This document shows, in pieces, positions 23,117 through 32,687 of a stretch of DNA of 58,776 nt. Origin of the DNA: a virus; the IMG/VR virus record IMGVR_UViG_3300046167_000328, positions 1 to 58,776 of that record. The stretch is one strand, 5' to 3'. The notes under the pieces were generated by a model. The model searched no databases and had not been told where the DNA came from. It saw nothing but the letters and a program-made list of their open reading frames with translations. Both the position numbers and the translations under genes were made by a program. How positions within the stretch are numbered: the stretch's first letter is position 1; the number at the start of each line of letters is the position of its first letter.

Positions 23117-23836
23117 ATGGCTATAGACATAAACAAAGTTTATAAAGCTGTTCTAGTTGTACTGGAACAAGAAAAAAGAGGAGTGTTGACGCCTAATGAG
23201 TTCAACAAGATTGCTACTCAAGCGCAGCAAGAAATTTTTACTCAGTACTTTGATGATTTAAATCAACTACTTGGAATGCCTCAAACCTCATTAGCATACG
23301 CTGATAGAATGGCTTTGTTAGATGAAAAAATATCTATATTTAAAACAACTGAAAACGTTGATTTAACTAACAACGTAGCTATACCTACACAATCTGTTCA
23401 AGAATTAGGCTCTGTTATATACAACAGCCCTACTATAGGAGTGCCAGGTAGAGAGGCTCAAAGAATACAACAATATGAGTTATTTACAACTAATCAATCT
23501 CCTTTAACAGCTCCTACATCTTTCTACCCAGTATACATATACGAAGGAAATAAGATAACATTGTACCCAGAATCTATACCAGATGGTACTGGTGTTGTTC
23601 AATTAAATTACTTGTACTTTCCAGCAGATCCTAAATGGGGATTTGATGTAGATACTGAACTAGGTCATTACGTATATAATGAGTTAGACTCTCAAGACTT
23701 TCAAATACATAAATCAGATCAACCATTGTTGATAGATAAAATACTTGGTTACGCAGGTGTAATGACTAAAGATCAATTTGTAATGTCTTTAGCTAACGGT
23801 AAAGAACAACAAATAAACGCTAACGATCAAAAATAA
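23117..23836 (+). CDS. Tail adaptor/ring-like protein, copy 1 (239 aa)
   Basis: Begins MAIDINKVYKAVLVVLEQEK. Clearly paralogous to the 252-aa protein at 24484-25242: both share the opening MAI-(D/N)-KVYK, RG-(V/Y)-TP-EFNK, then FDDLNQ, DDKIS/DEKIS, the P-Y-YE block and the QDF-H-S-Q end. The position after the capsid and before the nozzle genes fits a head-tail connector ring. First half of a duplicated two-gene block. Confidence 0.7.
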   Translation: MAIDINKVYKAVLVVLEQEKRGVLTPNEFNKIATQAQQEIFTQYFDDLNQLLGMPQTSLAYADRMALLDEKISIFKTTENVDLTNNVAIPTQSVQELGSVIYNSPTIGVPGREAQRIQQYELFTTNQSPLTAPTSFYPVYIYEGNKITLYPESIPDGTGVVQLNYLYFPADPKWGFDVDTELGHYVYNELDSQDFQIHKSDQPLLIDKILGYAGVMTKDQFVMSLANGKEQQINANDQK

Positions 23837-23841
23837 TAAAC

Positions 23842-24473
23842 ATGGCAGCAACAGATACAAAAACAACAACAGCTTTTATAACGCTGAATGATATAATAAA
23901 TAACTTTATAATATCATACACTGGGCCTGGTAAACTTATTCCAGATTCAAAAAGAACAGAAGTAATATTCCACGCTAGACGTTGTTTACAAGAATTTGCT
24001 TATGAAACATTGAAAAGTAAGTTTACAATAGACGAATTAGCAATGCCGTCAGGAAATGAACTTAACTTACCCAAAGATTTTGTGACTACAATCGAGGTTG
24101 GAGCTGCACCTATCGGTAATGTACCTATAACAGTTTTTACTCAAGTAGCATATACTGGTACTAGGAGGCTTATGTTGACCCAGGGCTTAATAATTTTTCA
24201 ATAGATTATAGTACTAGGACTATGTTTTTTAGTGTTTCTAACACAAGTTATGTTAATTTTAAGTTGACTTACTTATCAAATGCTCTTACAACAGATGAAT
24301 CTGCTGCTATTCCAAAACTAGCAGAAGAAGCTTTATACGCCTGTATGGTTTACGCTATACTAGCAAATAGAGAAAAGACAAACCCAAACTTACTACAAAG
24401 ATTATTAATAGAAAAAATAGACAAATTAGAAAGATCAAAATCTAGATTAATTTTTACTAACTTTTCTGAATAA
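23842..24473 (+). CDS. Adaptor-like protein, copy 1, split by a frameshift
   Basis: Two ORFs (23842-24204, 120 aa; 24222-24473, 83 aa) together match one protein, the 380-aa paralogue at 25246-26388. The first carries the LNDIINNFIISYTGPGK / KRTEVIFHARR / QEFAYETLKS blocks; the second the FFS / LTY / PKLAEEALYACMVYAI / KLERSKSRL blocks. Reading frame 3 upstream of 24222 stays protein-like (EAYVDPGLNNFSIDYSTRT) back to about 24166, so one extra base near ACTAGGAGG (24160-24170) would restore a single ORF of about 210 residues. Either a real inactivation, a sequence error or recoding. Confidence 0.6.
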
Positions 24474-24483
24474 ATAAAACAAA

Positions 24484-25242
24484 ATGGCTATAAACGTAGA
24501 CAAAGTATATAAGACCGTTTTGTTGATATTGAATAAAGAACAACGTGGTTATATGACTCCTGATGAGTTTAATAAAACAGCTACACAAGTTCAGCTTGAT
24601 ATATTTGAACAATATTTCGACGACTTAAATCAGCAGCTACGTGTACCACAAGCAGATTTTGACTATAGTAATAGGCAGACTGATATAGATGACAAAATAT
24701 CAACATTTAAATGTTTAGGCCCCTGTGCTACTGTTGGACCAAACGTGCCACCTTTTAATCTACCTATTGTAGATAATTTAACAGGTACAGCTATAGTTTA
24801 CGATGATACTCCTAATGCTAGTGAGTTTGCTTTTTATAGACTAGGTACTGTCACTTATGATGATATAGAAGTTCAAAGACTTCAAAGAGTTGAGTTTTAT
24901 AATATAGATAAATCAGATTTAACTCTTCCTAGCGAAAACTTTCCAGTATATCTTTATGAAAGCGGTAAGCTGAATATAAAACCTCCAACAATACAAACCG
25001 ATGTAGAAGCAACTTTTCTTAGAAAACCTAAAAATGTTATTTGGAATTTTCAAATACCTACTGGTGAAAACTATTATGAATACGTAGCCGCTGGTTCACA
25101 AGATTTCGAATTACATTCTTCAGAGCAAGTGGATGTTATAACAAGAATACTACTATACGCTGGTGTGGTTGTTAAGGATTACCAAATAGTTCAATTAGCC
25201 TCTAAAGAAATACAACAAAATGAAATAAATCAAAAAAGCTAA
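24484..25242 (+). CDS. Tail adaptor/ring-like protein, copy 2 (252 aa)
   Basis: Begins MAINVDKVYKTVLLILNKEQ. Paralogue of the 239-aa protein at 23117-23836, collinear along its length but with a Pro-rich insertion around residues 80-100. Likely an adaptor or ring protein between portal and tail. Part of the tandem duplicated block. Confidence 0.7.
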   Translation: MAINVDKVYKTVLLILNKEQRGYMTPDEFNKTATQVQLDIFEQYFDDLNQQLRVPQADFDYSNRQTDIDDKISTFKCLGPCATVGPNVPPFNLPIVDNLTGTAIVYDDTPNASEFAFYRLGTVTYDDIEVQRLQRVEFYNIDKSDLTLPSENFPVYLYESGKLNIKPPTIQTDVEATFLRKPKNVIWNFQIPTGENYYEYVAAGSQDFELHSSEQVDVITRILLYAGVVVKDYQIVQLASKEIQQNEINQKS

Positions 25243-25245
25243 CAA

Positions 25246-26388
25246 ATGGGTTTAATTACAGAAAATAATGCACACTACTACTCCGGTCAACAAGCTTATG
25301 TCTCAGACTCAAACGCTTCAAACGTTAGTATAAAGTGGGTTGGAGACACTGAGTTAAAGCCGACTATACAGGGTGCTCAAAATTCTAACTATCAGGTATT
25401 TATAAACAATCAACTCAAAACAGAGTTTACAGACTATAACTTAGTTAATGGATCTGTTGTTATTACTTCTTTGTTAGCAGGGGATGTAGTTATTATACAG
25501 CTTGTGGAATCTGCTAGGCAGGAAAATTATGGCTCATACGCATATACTAAATTAGACGATATTATAAATAACTTTTTAGTAGCTTACGTTGGTGATGGTA
25601 AAATGATATTATCTGCAAAAAGAACAGATATTGTATTTTTTGCTAAAAGAGCTATGCAAGAGTTTAGCTATGATACATTGAAGAGCGTAAGATCACAAGA
25701 ATTAAGTGTGCCTCCAAATTTAAGTATACCTATACCTCAAGACTACGTTAATTATGTAAACATATCTTGGATAGATCAGTCAGGTATTAAGCATATTATA
25801 TATCCAACCACTTTAACTAGTAACCCAACAGCTATACCTCTGCAAGATGACAAAGGTATACCTATGCAAGATAGTTTCGGAGATAACATAGAAGGAAGCT
25901 CTATAACAGAGGAAAGATGGAATACTAACGGCATTGGTGTTATAAATAATCAATTAGAAGATGGATCACCTGTGTGGGCTGATGTTTACGGTGGAGGTTT
26001 TGGTCAAGGTTTTGCTTGGCAAAGTGGTTTTTATGGACTACAACCTGAAGTTAGCCAAATAAATGGCTGGTTTACAATTAATGAAAGAACCAATAGTTTT
26101 TGTTTCTCAAATGACTTAGTTGGCCGTACGATCATTTTAGAGTACATCTCTGATGGTTTAGCTTATGACTTAGATACTAGAGTCCCTAAGATGGCTGAAG
26201 AAGCTATGTACGCATATATCTTGCATGCTATAGTTTCTACTAGAATTAATCAACCTGAGTATTTGGTTCAAAGATTACGTCAAGAAAAAAGTGCTAAATT
26301 AAGAAATGCTAAAATAAGATTATCTAACATAAAACTAAGCGAATTTGTTCAAGTTATGCGAGGTAAATCCAAGTGGATAAAATCATAA
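25246..26388 (+). CDS. Adaptor-like protein, copy 2 with N-terminal extension (380 aa)
   Basis: Intact partner of the split gene at 23842-24473. Residues about 1-95 form an extra beta-rich N-terminal domain (SNASNVSIKWVGDTELKPTI) absent from copy 1. Then come LDDIINNFLVAYVGDGKMIL, AKRAMQEFSYDTLKS, a Gly/Trp-rich insertion (GGGFGQGFAWQSG) and the helical end PKMAEEAMYAYILHAIVSTR. Similar proteins occur at this place in other Bacteroidota podovirus-like phages. Confidence 0.7.
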   Translation: MGLITENNAHYYSGQQAYVSDSNASNVSIKWVGDTELKPTIQGAQNSNYQVFINNQLKTEFTDYNLVNGSVVITSLLAGDVVIIQLVESARQENYGSYAYTKLDDIINNFLVAYVGDGKMILSAKRTDIVFFAKRAMQEFSYDTLKSVRSQELSVPPNLSIPIPQDYVNYVNISWIDQSGIKHIIYPTTLTSNPTAIPLQDDKGIPMQDSFGDNIEGSSITEERWNTNGIGVINNQLEDGSPVWADVYGGGFGQGFAWQSGFYGLQPEVSQINGWFTINERTNSFCFSNDLVGRTIILEYISDGLAYDLDTRVPKMAEEAMYAYILHAIVSTRINQPEYLVQRLRQEKSAKLRNAKIRLSNIKLSEFVQVMRGKSKWIKS

Positions 26389-26393
26389 ATTAA

Positions 26394-29300
26394 ATGGCTG
26401 AGATTAAAAATACTTTTCTAAAATCCAAAATGAATAAAGATTTGGATGATAGGCTTATACCTAATGGAGAATATCGTGATGCGCAAAACATTTCCGTTGG
26501 TAAATCAGAAGATGCTGACGTAGGTGCGTTAGAAAACATCATAGGTAACTCCACTATAACTGAAGAACTACCTATAGGATATGCTAACTTTGGTGAGATT
26601 ATAGGGTATTTTTCGGACAGTACAAACAATAGGATAATAACTTTTGTAACAAACTATAAAGACCCAAATCCCTCTAGCCCAACTTATTTATCAATTGCTA
26701 ACACTTATAGCCCATCAGGTGATTTTCCTTTGGCTGGAAATTACAAGTCTCACATATGTGTATACGATCAAGACAACCCAGGGTATGTTATAGTAGTTTC
26801 TGGAGATTTTTTAAATTTTTCTACTACGAACAAAGTTTTAGGCGTTAGCTTGATAGAGGACTTACTGTTCTTTACAGATAATAGAAATCAACCTAGAAAG
26901 ATAAACATAAATTTAGCATTAAGTAATTCCAATTACTACACTACCGAAGACACAATATCCGTAGCTAAATACAGTCCTTATGAAGCTATAAGTTTATTAA
27001 AAAAGGTGACTAAAAAAACAACATCTGCCGCTGTTGGTAGCTCTACTATTAATGTTGAAGATACTGACGGAATAGAAGACGGAATGTTTGTTGTCGCTAA
27101 AAACGTAGATAATGTAAATGCTATAGAAGGTTCTGATTTTGTAACTGTAGACAGTACAACTGCCACAACCGTTAATTTAGTTACTCAAGAAGGAGCTACT
27201 ACAGTGCCTGTAGCTTACAATGCTGATATAAGTGACAATGGAATTGTTACTTTTTTAAAATCAACCATGACTAAGGAAGATCCTGCAACTGGTTGGCCAG
27301 GTGACCCTGATCTACTAGAAAGCAGGTACGTAAGATTTTCATATAGATTTAAGTTTGATGACGGAGAAAATTCTATAATGGCTCCTTTCACTCAAATAGC
27401 TTACGTTCCTAAGAAAAAAGGTTATTTTAGAGATGGTGATGAAGATGCTTCTTATAGATCTACCATATTGGAGTTTATGGAAAACGAGATGAACAACATG
27501 GAATTGTTGATACCTCTACCATCTAAAGGAGTTAATCTAGAACAAGAATATAAAATAACAAACCTAGAGATTTTATACAAAGAGTCAGACGCTCTAACTG
27601 TTAAGGTTTTAGAGACGTTACCCATAAGTAGTATACCTTCTTCTGAACTACAAACAAACATATATTCTTACCAGTACCAATCAAGAAAACCTTACAAAAC
27701 TCTGCCTGAATTTGAGACTACTAGAGTTTACGATAAAGTACCTGTTAGAGCCCTATCTCAAGAGACTTCTGGTAATAGAGTTATGTATGGTAATTTCTAT
27801 GATAGATACTCTTCACCCAATTCAATTGACTATTATGTTGGTGCTTTTTCTAAAGAAACTGTCAACTTTGATTCATGGGTAGAATATCCAAATCACACAG
27901 TAAAGCAAAACAGAAATTATCAAGTTGGTTTTATTCTTGCTGATAAGTTTGGTAGACAAACTCCAGTAATACTCTCACCTGTAGATCTAACCTCTCTAGA
28001 CACTGGTAGTAGTGATTTTGTAGGTGGTTCAACTATCTACAATCAATACTATGATGGAAGCACCCAGCCGGTAATTAGAAATTGGTTTGGCGACGCTATA
28101 AAAGTTGTTGTTCAAAACAAAATATCAAATGGTGTAAACGACACAAATAACTTAACACAAGCAGGTCTTTATGCTATTCAGTATCAAGATAGTGCAGCTA
28201 GCGGTATAGGTTTTTCTATATCTTCATCTTCATTGAATAGTTCACAAGATCAATTAACGTTTAACTTAGATTCAAATAACCCAGATAACACCAGTATACC
28301 TAGGGTAGGTGATTATTTAAGAGGTGAATATAGAGATTACGTTAAAGTTACTTCTGTGACAGGAACAATTTCATACACTGCAACAGCTGATGGATCTATA
28401 AGTAAAAGCTATTTACATAAAGATAATCTAACCAATGATATAAAATTTGCTTATATAATAAACCAAGTTGGTTGGTACTCTTACAAAGTTGTTGTAAAGC
28501 AAACTGAACAAGATTATTACAATTGTTATCTACCTGGAATACTTGATGGGTACCCTGACCACACTGGTACTAGTCCTTACCCTAGTAACGAAGATGGTAA
28601 AACTGCTCATGTAGTTTTATTAAATGACAATATAAATAAGATACCTAGAGATTTATCTGAAGTTGGTCCAGATCAAAAACAATATAGAAGTTCTGTGCAG
28701 CTATTTGGTAGAGTTGAAAATAACTCTGGAACATCTAATACGCAGTATTTTCCAGGATCTTCAACAGATACAGCCTCTACAATAGCCACAGCTAATGACT
28801 TAAACATGAGCTTTACCGAGGTAGCTAGTGTTGATAATTTCTATCAATTAGATACAAATCCTCTAATAGCTAGAATATCTACACTGCAACAATCTATAGG
28901 TGTTACAGAAGCTGATATGCTTCCTTTTTTAGCAGTTTATGAAACAGAACCAGTAAACTCTTTATTAGATATATTTTGGGAAACAACTACAACTGGTTTA
29001 ATCTCTGATCTAAACGAAGATATATTAACTGGTTCGGATGCCCCAGTTGGTTTAACAGCTATAAATTTTGAGTTCAATGAGAACCAAAACCCTAATGGTC
29101 TTGGAAACACTACAGGTGCAGCTGACTCTCCATGGATAACTGATTATTTCTATCCACTTTCACCGGAAGGAGCTCAATTAATAGACACTGGACAACCCAA
29201 TCTAACGGTTACAGATAATACCCCTAATACTTTAGACTTTTTTGATATATACCAAGAACAAACTACAGGTGACCCAAACTTCGGTGCTTATAGAGTTAAA

Positions 29301-30887
29301 ATAAATAATAACTATTTAACTTATTTCTCTAACTCGTTCAATATAACCGATACCTATAATTTCTCTTTATCTATAGTTGATAGTGATAGCAATGCTATTA
29401 CTTTTGATTTTACAGGTTCTTTAACTAACATTCAACCTTTTCTTTCGTCTACAACTCCACCAACTTTAACGCCGTCACCACAGGTATTGCCGTTGTTAAC
29501 TACACCGTTTTACGAAGCTCTTGATCCTAACGCTAGCTTCTCAATTGGTAACGTTGGGTTGCCGGCTAATGGATCGTTGAGTCTTAGTAACTTTGGTACA
29601 CAAACAGCTGCGTTTTTAGAATCTGTACCTCCTCCTTACACATTTTTTGGAATGCCTTATTCTACTATTTTGATAAACTCACAAAATGGAAATATCTCAT
29701 GGGGAGGTTTAAAACTCGAAGGCTATTATGAATCTCAAGTAAAAGTAAAAGATGCTTTAACGAGTTATCAAACTACTGGAGGAATATCTTCTCAAGGTGT
29801 TGAGTCAGCTGGAACGTTGACAAGTATAATATATGATCAACCAATAAGAGTTGTACCTGCTGCTTGTAATTTATCTACTAGCTGCCAAGTAAGCGATATT
29901 ATTGGTGGACAAAGAAGTCAAGTGTTTAATCAAGGAAACAACAATGAGTCTTCATTTGGTTGGAGATTTGGCTCACCTCTAGGTGGACTGCCTCCTGGGT
30001 TTGTAGCTACTCAAAGTAATGTTCAAAGTGTATCTTTTGACGGTTTACAATCTGGTACGGTATTGTTTGATTTGATGGTTCAAGCTAGCAAAACTAGTGG
30101 CCTTAATTGTAAAGCTTTATTTAGATGGAGAATATGGAAGAGAGCTAACAGTGGTAGCACTTGGACTACTATGGGCGTTGTAAGTACTAATAGTGTTGAT
30201 TTAAACTCAGACAATGGTAATGTCGGTCTTGGCGCAGGATGGATAGCACCTGCTCAAAGTACTAGATTTACATGTACTAACATTAACCTTGGTACTAATT
30301 CTCAAATACACATACCTATAGCTTTAACACAAAAAGCAGAATACTTTATAGAGTGTAGAGGTTATAGAATAGGTACAGGTGTTGCAGAGTGCTGGATAAA
30401 TGCTGGTGATGCTAATTACCCTACATGTGTTCCAGTCAAAGGCATTAATTTGATAAGTGGTACTGGTAGAGACGCTGATTATTTTCAGTACACAGCAGCG
30501 CTTTTTTCTTCTACTACAGCTCCAAATTCCTGTGCTGCGGCTTTATCTGAAACTGTTTACACTAGAACTCCATACACGCACGTTGTAGAACAATTTTTCT
30601 CAGACACGGCATTAACTACTGGTCAACTAATTGGTTCTTCGCAAACTGATTACACCGCTTATGGTTACGCACCTGATGCTTCAACTACAAACGGTAGCGA
30701 TATAGCTAGTATATATAATGCAAAAGTTATAAGTGTTGTAGATGATCCAAATGATGGTAGAACTAGAAGAGGTTTTATTGAACCTTTTAGTGGTTCAGGT
30801 ATTGGTTCAACTAAAAGACAACCTTGCCTCACTAGCGGTACTTATCAAGACCTTAGATACAGGGTATACTACAATGAAGACTATTAA
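26394..30887 (+). CDS. Large tail nozzle/stabilisation-like protein (1497 aa)
   Basis: Begins MAEIKNTFLKSKMNKDLDDR; the opening block (DLDDRLIPNGEYRDAQNISV followed by SEDADVGALENIIGN) is typical of the tail stabilisation/nozzle proteins of podovirus-like and crAss-like phages (T7 gp12-like role). After about 600 residues of propeller-like repeats there are Ser/Thr/Gly-rich beta domains and a Cys-containing C-terminal third that may be exposed and bind host surface. Much longer than T7 gp12 (794 aa), so nozzle and fibre-like parts may be fused. Confidence 0.75.
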   Translation: MAEIKNTFLKSKMNKDLDDRLIPNGEYRDAQNISVGKSEDADVGALENIIGNSTITEELPIGYANFGEIIGYFSDSTNNRIITFVTNYKDPNPSSPTYLSIANTYSPSGDFPLAGNYKSHICVYDQDNPGYVIVVSGDFLNFSTTNKVLGVSLIEDLLFFTDNRNQPRKININLALSNSNYYTTEDTISVAKYSPYEAISLLKKVTKKTTSAAVGSSTINVEDTDGIEDGMFVVAKNVDNVNAIEGSDFVTVDSTTATTVNLVTQEGATTVPVAYNADISDNGIVTFLKSTMTKEDPATGWPGDPDLLESRYVRFSYRFKFDDGENSIMAPFTQIAYVPKKKGYFRDGDEDASYRSTILEFMENEMNNMELLIPLPSKGVNLEQEYKITNLEILYKESDALTVKVLETLPISSIPSSELQTNIYSYQYQSRKPYKTLPEFETTRVYDKVPVRALSQETSGNRVMYGNFYDRYSSPNSIDYYVGAFSKETVNFDSWVEYPNHTVKQNRNYQVGFILADKFGRQTPVILSPVDLTSLDTGSSDFVGGSTIYNQYYDGSTQPVIRNWFGDAIKVVVQNKISNGVNDTNNLTQAGLYAIQYQDSAASGIGFSISSSSLNSSQDQLTFNLDSNNPDNTSIPRVGDYLRGEYRDYVKVTSVTGTISYTATADGSISKSYLHKDNLTNDIKFAYIINQVGWYSYKVVVKQTEQDYYNCYLPGILDGYPDHTGTSPYPSNEDGKTAHVVLLNDNINKIPRDLSEVGPDQKQYRSSVQLFGRVENNSGTSNTQYFPGSSTDTASTIATANDLNMSFTEVASVDNFYQLDTNPLIARISTLQQSIGVTEADMLPFLAVYETEPVNSLLDIFWETTTTGLISDLNEDILTGSDAPVGLTAINFEFNENQNPNGLGNTTGAADSPWITDYFYPLSPEGAQLIDTGQPNLTVTDNTPNTLDFFDIYQEQTTGDPNFGAYRVKINNNYLTYFSNSFNITDTYNFSLSIVDSDSNAITFDFTGSLTNIQPFLSSTTPPTLTPSPQVLPLLTTPFYEALDPNASFSIGNVGLPANGSLSLSNFGTQTAAFLESVPPPYTFFGMPYSTILINSQNGNISWGGLKLEGYYESQVKVKDALTSYQTTGGISSQGVESAGTLTSIIYDQPIRVVPAACNLSTSCQVSDIIGGQRSQVFNQGNNNESSFGWRFGSPLGGLPPGFVATQSNVQSVSFDGLQSGTVLFDLMVQASKTSGLNCKALFRWRIWKRANSGSTWTTMGVVSTNSVDLNSDNGNVGLGAGWIAPAQSTRFTCTNINLGTNSQIHIPIALTQKAEYFIECRGYRIGTGVAECWINAGDANYPTCVPVKGINLISGTGRDADYFQYTAALFSSTTAPNSCAAALSETVYTRTPYTHVVEQFFSDTALTTGQLIGSSQTDYTAYGYAPDASTTNGSDIASIYNAKVISVVDDPNDGRTRRGFIEPFSGSGIGSTKRQPCLTSGTYQDLRYRVYYNEDY

Positions 30888-30922
30888 TGTAATATATTAA
30901 TAAAATAAGTGATAATAAAGAT

Positions 30923-32266
30923 ATGTCAGCAACTTTAGAAGTAAAATATTTCAACTCTTTTTGGATAAAGAAGATAAAGTCAATAGTTGATGCTGCGGAT
31001 AATGTCGTAGAAGACTTAATTCCAGGTGCTTACGCTTCTAGTGATGACAACGATTGGTATATCGAAGAAGCTAGGATAAGAGGCGGTTATAATAATACTT
31101 CTGTAGATTTTGGAGTAAAAGCTTATTTAGTTGAAGAAAATAACCAACAACAACATAGATTTAACTCTATAATATACTCTGGTGTATTTAACTCTAGAAC
31201 TGGTATAAATAGAACTAACGTTTTTTCAGTAGGCGAAGATATAACTAAATCTGCGGATCCTGCTAACGGATCTATACAGAAGCTTTATGCTGAAGACACT
31301 AATTTAATAGTTTTACAAGAAGATAAAGTTAGTAGAGCTTTAATAGATAAAGACGCTATATACTCCGCTGAAGGAAATAGAGCTATAACATCTTCTACAC
31401 AGGTGATAGGAGAAATAGTACCTTATGGTGGTAAGTATGGTATAAGTGATAACCCAGAGTCTTTTGCTGTTTACGGTTATAGAAAGTACTTTACTGATAG
31501 AAAAAGAAATGCTGTTTTAAGGCTGTCTATGGACGGTATAACTGAAATATCATCTTATGGTATGCAAGACTTTTTTAGAGACAATCTAGGTAACTTAAAT
31601 TCATCAGATAATATAATCGGTGCTTGGGACATACATAATAAAAACTATGTAGTATCTATACAAAGAAATAGCGGAGGTGGTAACGGTTACCAAACATTGA
31701 ATTTTGATGAAAGTGTAAACGGTTGGACTAGCTTCTTAAGCTTTGAGCCTGGGTTTATGTTTAGCTTGAATACAGCTTTTTATTCTACTCACCAAGGTAA
31801 GATTTGGCAACATTATACTTTTGATAATCAACTTAGGAGAGCAATTTTTTATGGCGTGATATATCCGTCTTCTGTTGATTTTGTTTTTAACTCTAATCAA
31901 TCATTAGTTAAGAACTTTAAAACAATAAACTACGAAGGTAGTATAGACTGGCAAATGGATTCAATGCAAACTTCATCTGATAGTGCTCTACCTATATCTA
32001 AATCTATAAACATACTTACACAAGCATCGAATTTACAAGATCTAGAAAATCAACTACTACGTAACAACTTTAAAGCAAAAGAAGGTAAATACTTTGCAAA
32101 TATTATAAACAACAGTGTATCTAGAGCTGGTGAGGTTACATGGGGCCAGTCTAGCTCAGGTATTAAAGGTTTCTTCGCTACAGTTTCAATGAGTGTTGAT
32201 AATAATTTACCTGGTAAAAAAGAATTATTCGCCGTTTCTACTGAATACGTAGAGTCGTCATATTAA
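30923..32266 (+). CDS. Tail protein following the nozzle (447 aa)
   Basis: Begins MSATLEVKYFNSFWIKKIKS. Beta-rich with propeller-like motifs (LYAEDTNLIVLQEDKVSRAL, YGISDNPESFAVYGYRKYF, GAWDIHNKNYVVSIQ). These resemble the second half of T7 gp12-type nozzle proteins, so the 1497-aa and 447-aa proteins may be a split nozzle. Acts in the short tail. Confidence 0.65.
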   Translation: MSATLEVKYFNSFWIKKIKSIVDAADNVVEDLIPGAYASSDDNDWYIEEARIRGGYNNTSVDFGVKAYLVEENNQQQHRFNSIIYSGVFNSRTGINRTNVFSVGEDITKSADPANGSIQKLYAEDTNLIVLQEDKVSRALIDKDAIYSAEGNRAITSSTQVIGEIVPYGGKYGISDNPESFAVYGYRKYFTDRKRNAVLRLSMDGITEISSYGMQDFFRDNLGNLNSSDNIIGAWDIHNKNYVVSIQRNSGGGNGYQTLNFDESVNGWTSFLSFEPGFMFSLNTAFYSTHQGKIWQHYTFDNQLRRAIFYGVIYPSSVDFVFNSNQSLVKNFKTINYEGSIDWQMDSMQTSSDSALPISKSINILTQASNLQDLENQLLRNNFKAKEGKYFANIINNSVSRAGEVTWGQSSSGIKGFFATVSMSVDNNLPGKKELFAVSTEYVESSY

Positions 32267-32276
32267 ATTAAATTAA

Positions 32277-32684
32277 ATGAAATTAAATGTACGTAAACTT
32301 ACTAATAACGATTGGGAAACTCTTTGTTACTGGTGGGAACAATGGCCTAAGTGGCAAAATCCACCTAAAAGCTTTCTACCAGATAACGGCACGGGTGGCT
32401 TAATGGTTGAAAAAGATAATCAACCTATTGTTGCTGGTTTTCTTTACTTCACAAATTCCGATGCTGTATTACTAGAATGGATAGTTTCAAATCCAGATTA
32501 CAGAGATAAAGATCGTAAAAGAGCTATAGAGCTTTTGATAGCTACAGCAGAAAACGTTTGTAAAGATTCTGGTAAAAAATATATGTTTAGTATAGGTAGA
32601 AACAAGCATTTGATAGAAACACATAAAAAACTAGGTTGGGTTGTAGATAAAACCCCATCACACGAACTAATAAAAAATATATAA
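32277..32684 (+). CDS. GNAT-like acetyltransferase (135 aa)
   Basis: Begins MKLNVRKLTNNDWETLCYWW. GNAT topology by pattern: an N-terminal strand-helix, central strands GGLMVEKDNQPIVAGFLYF and LLEWIVSNPDYRDKDRKRAI with an Arg/Lys-containing acetyl-CoA-loop-like DKDRKRA, a helix, and C-terminal THKKLGWVVDK. The canonical Q/RxxGxG/A loop is weak. The tail-gene location is common for small GNAT genes in podoviruses; substrate unknown. Confidence 0.65.
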   Translation: MKLNVRKLTNNDWETLCYWWEQWPKWQNPPKSFLPDNGTGGLMVEKDNQPIVAGFLYFTNSDAVLLEWIVSNPDYRDKDRKRAIELLIATAENVCKDSGKKYMFSIGRNKHLIETHKKLGWVVDKTPSHELIKNI

Positions 32685-32687
32685 ATT

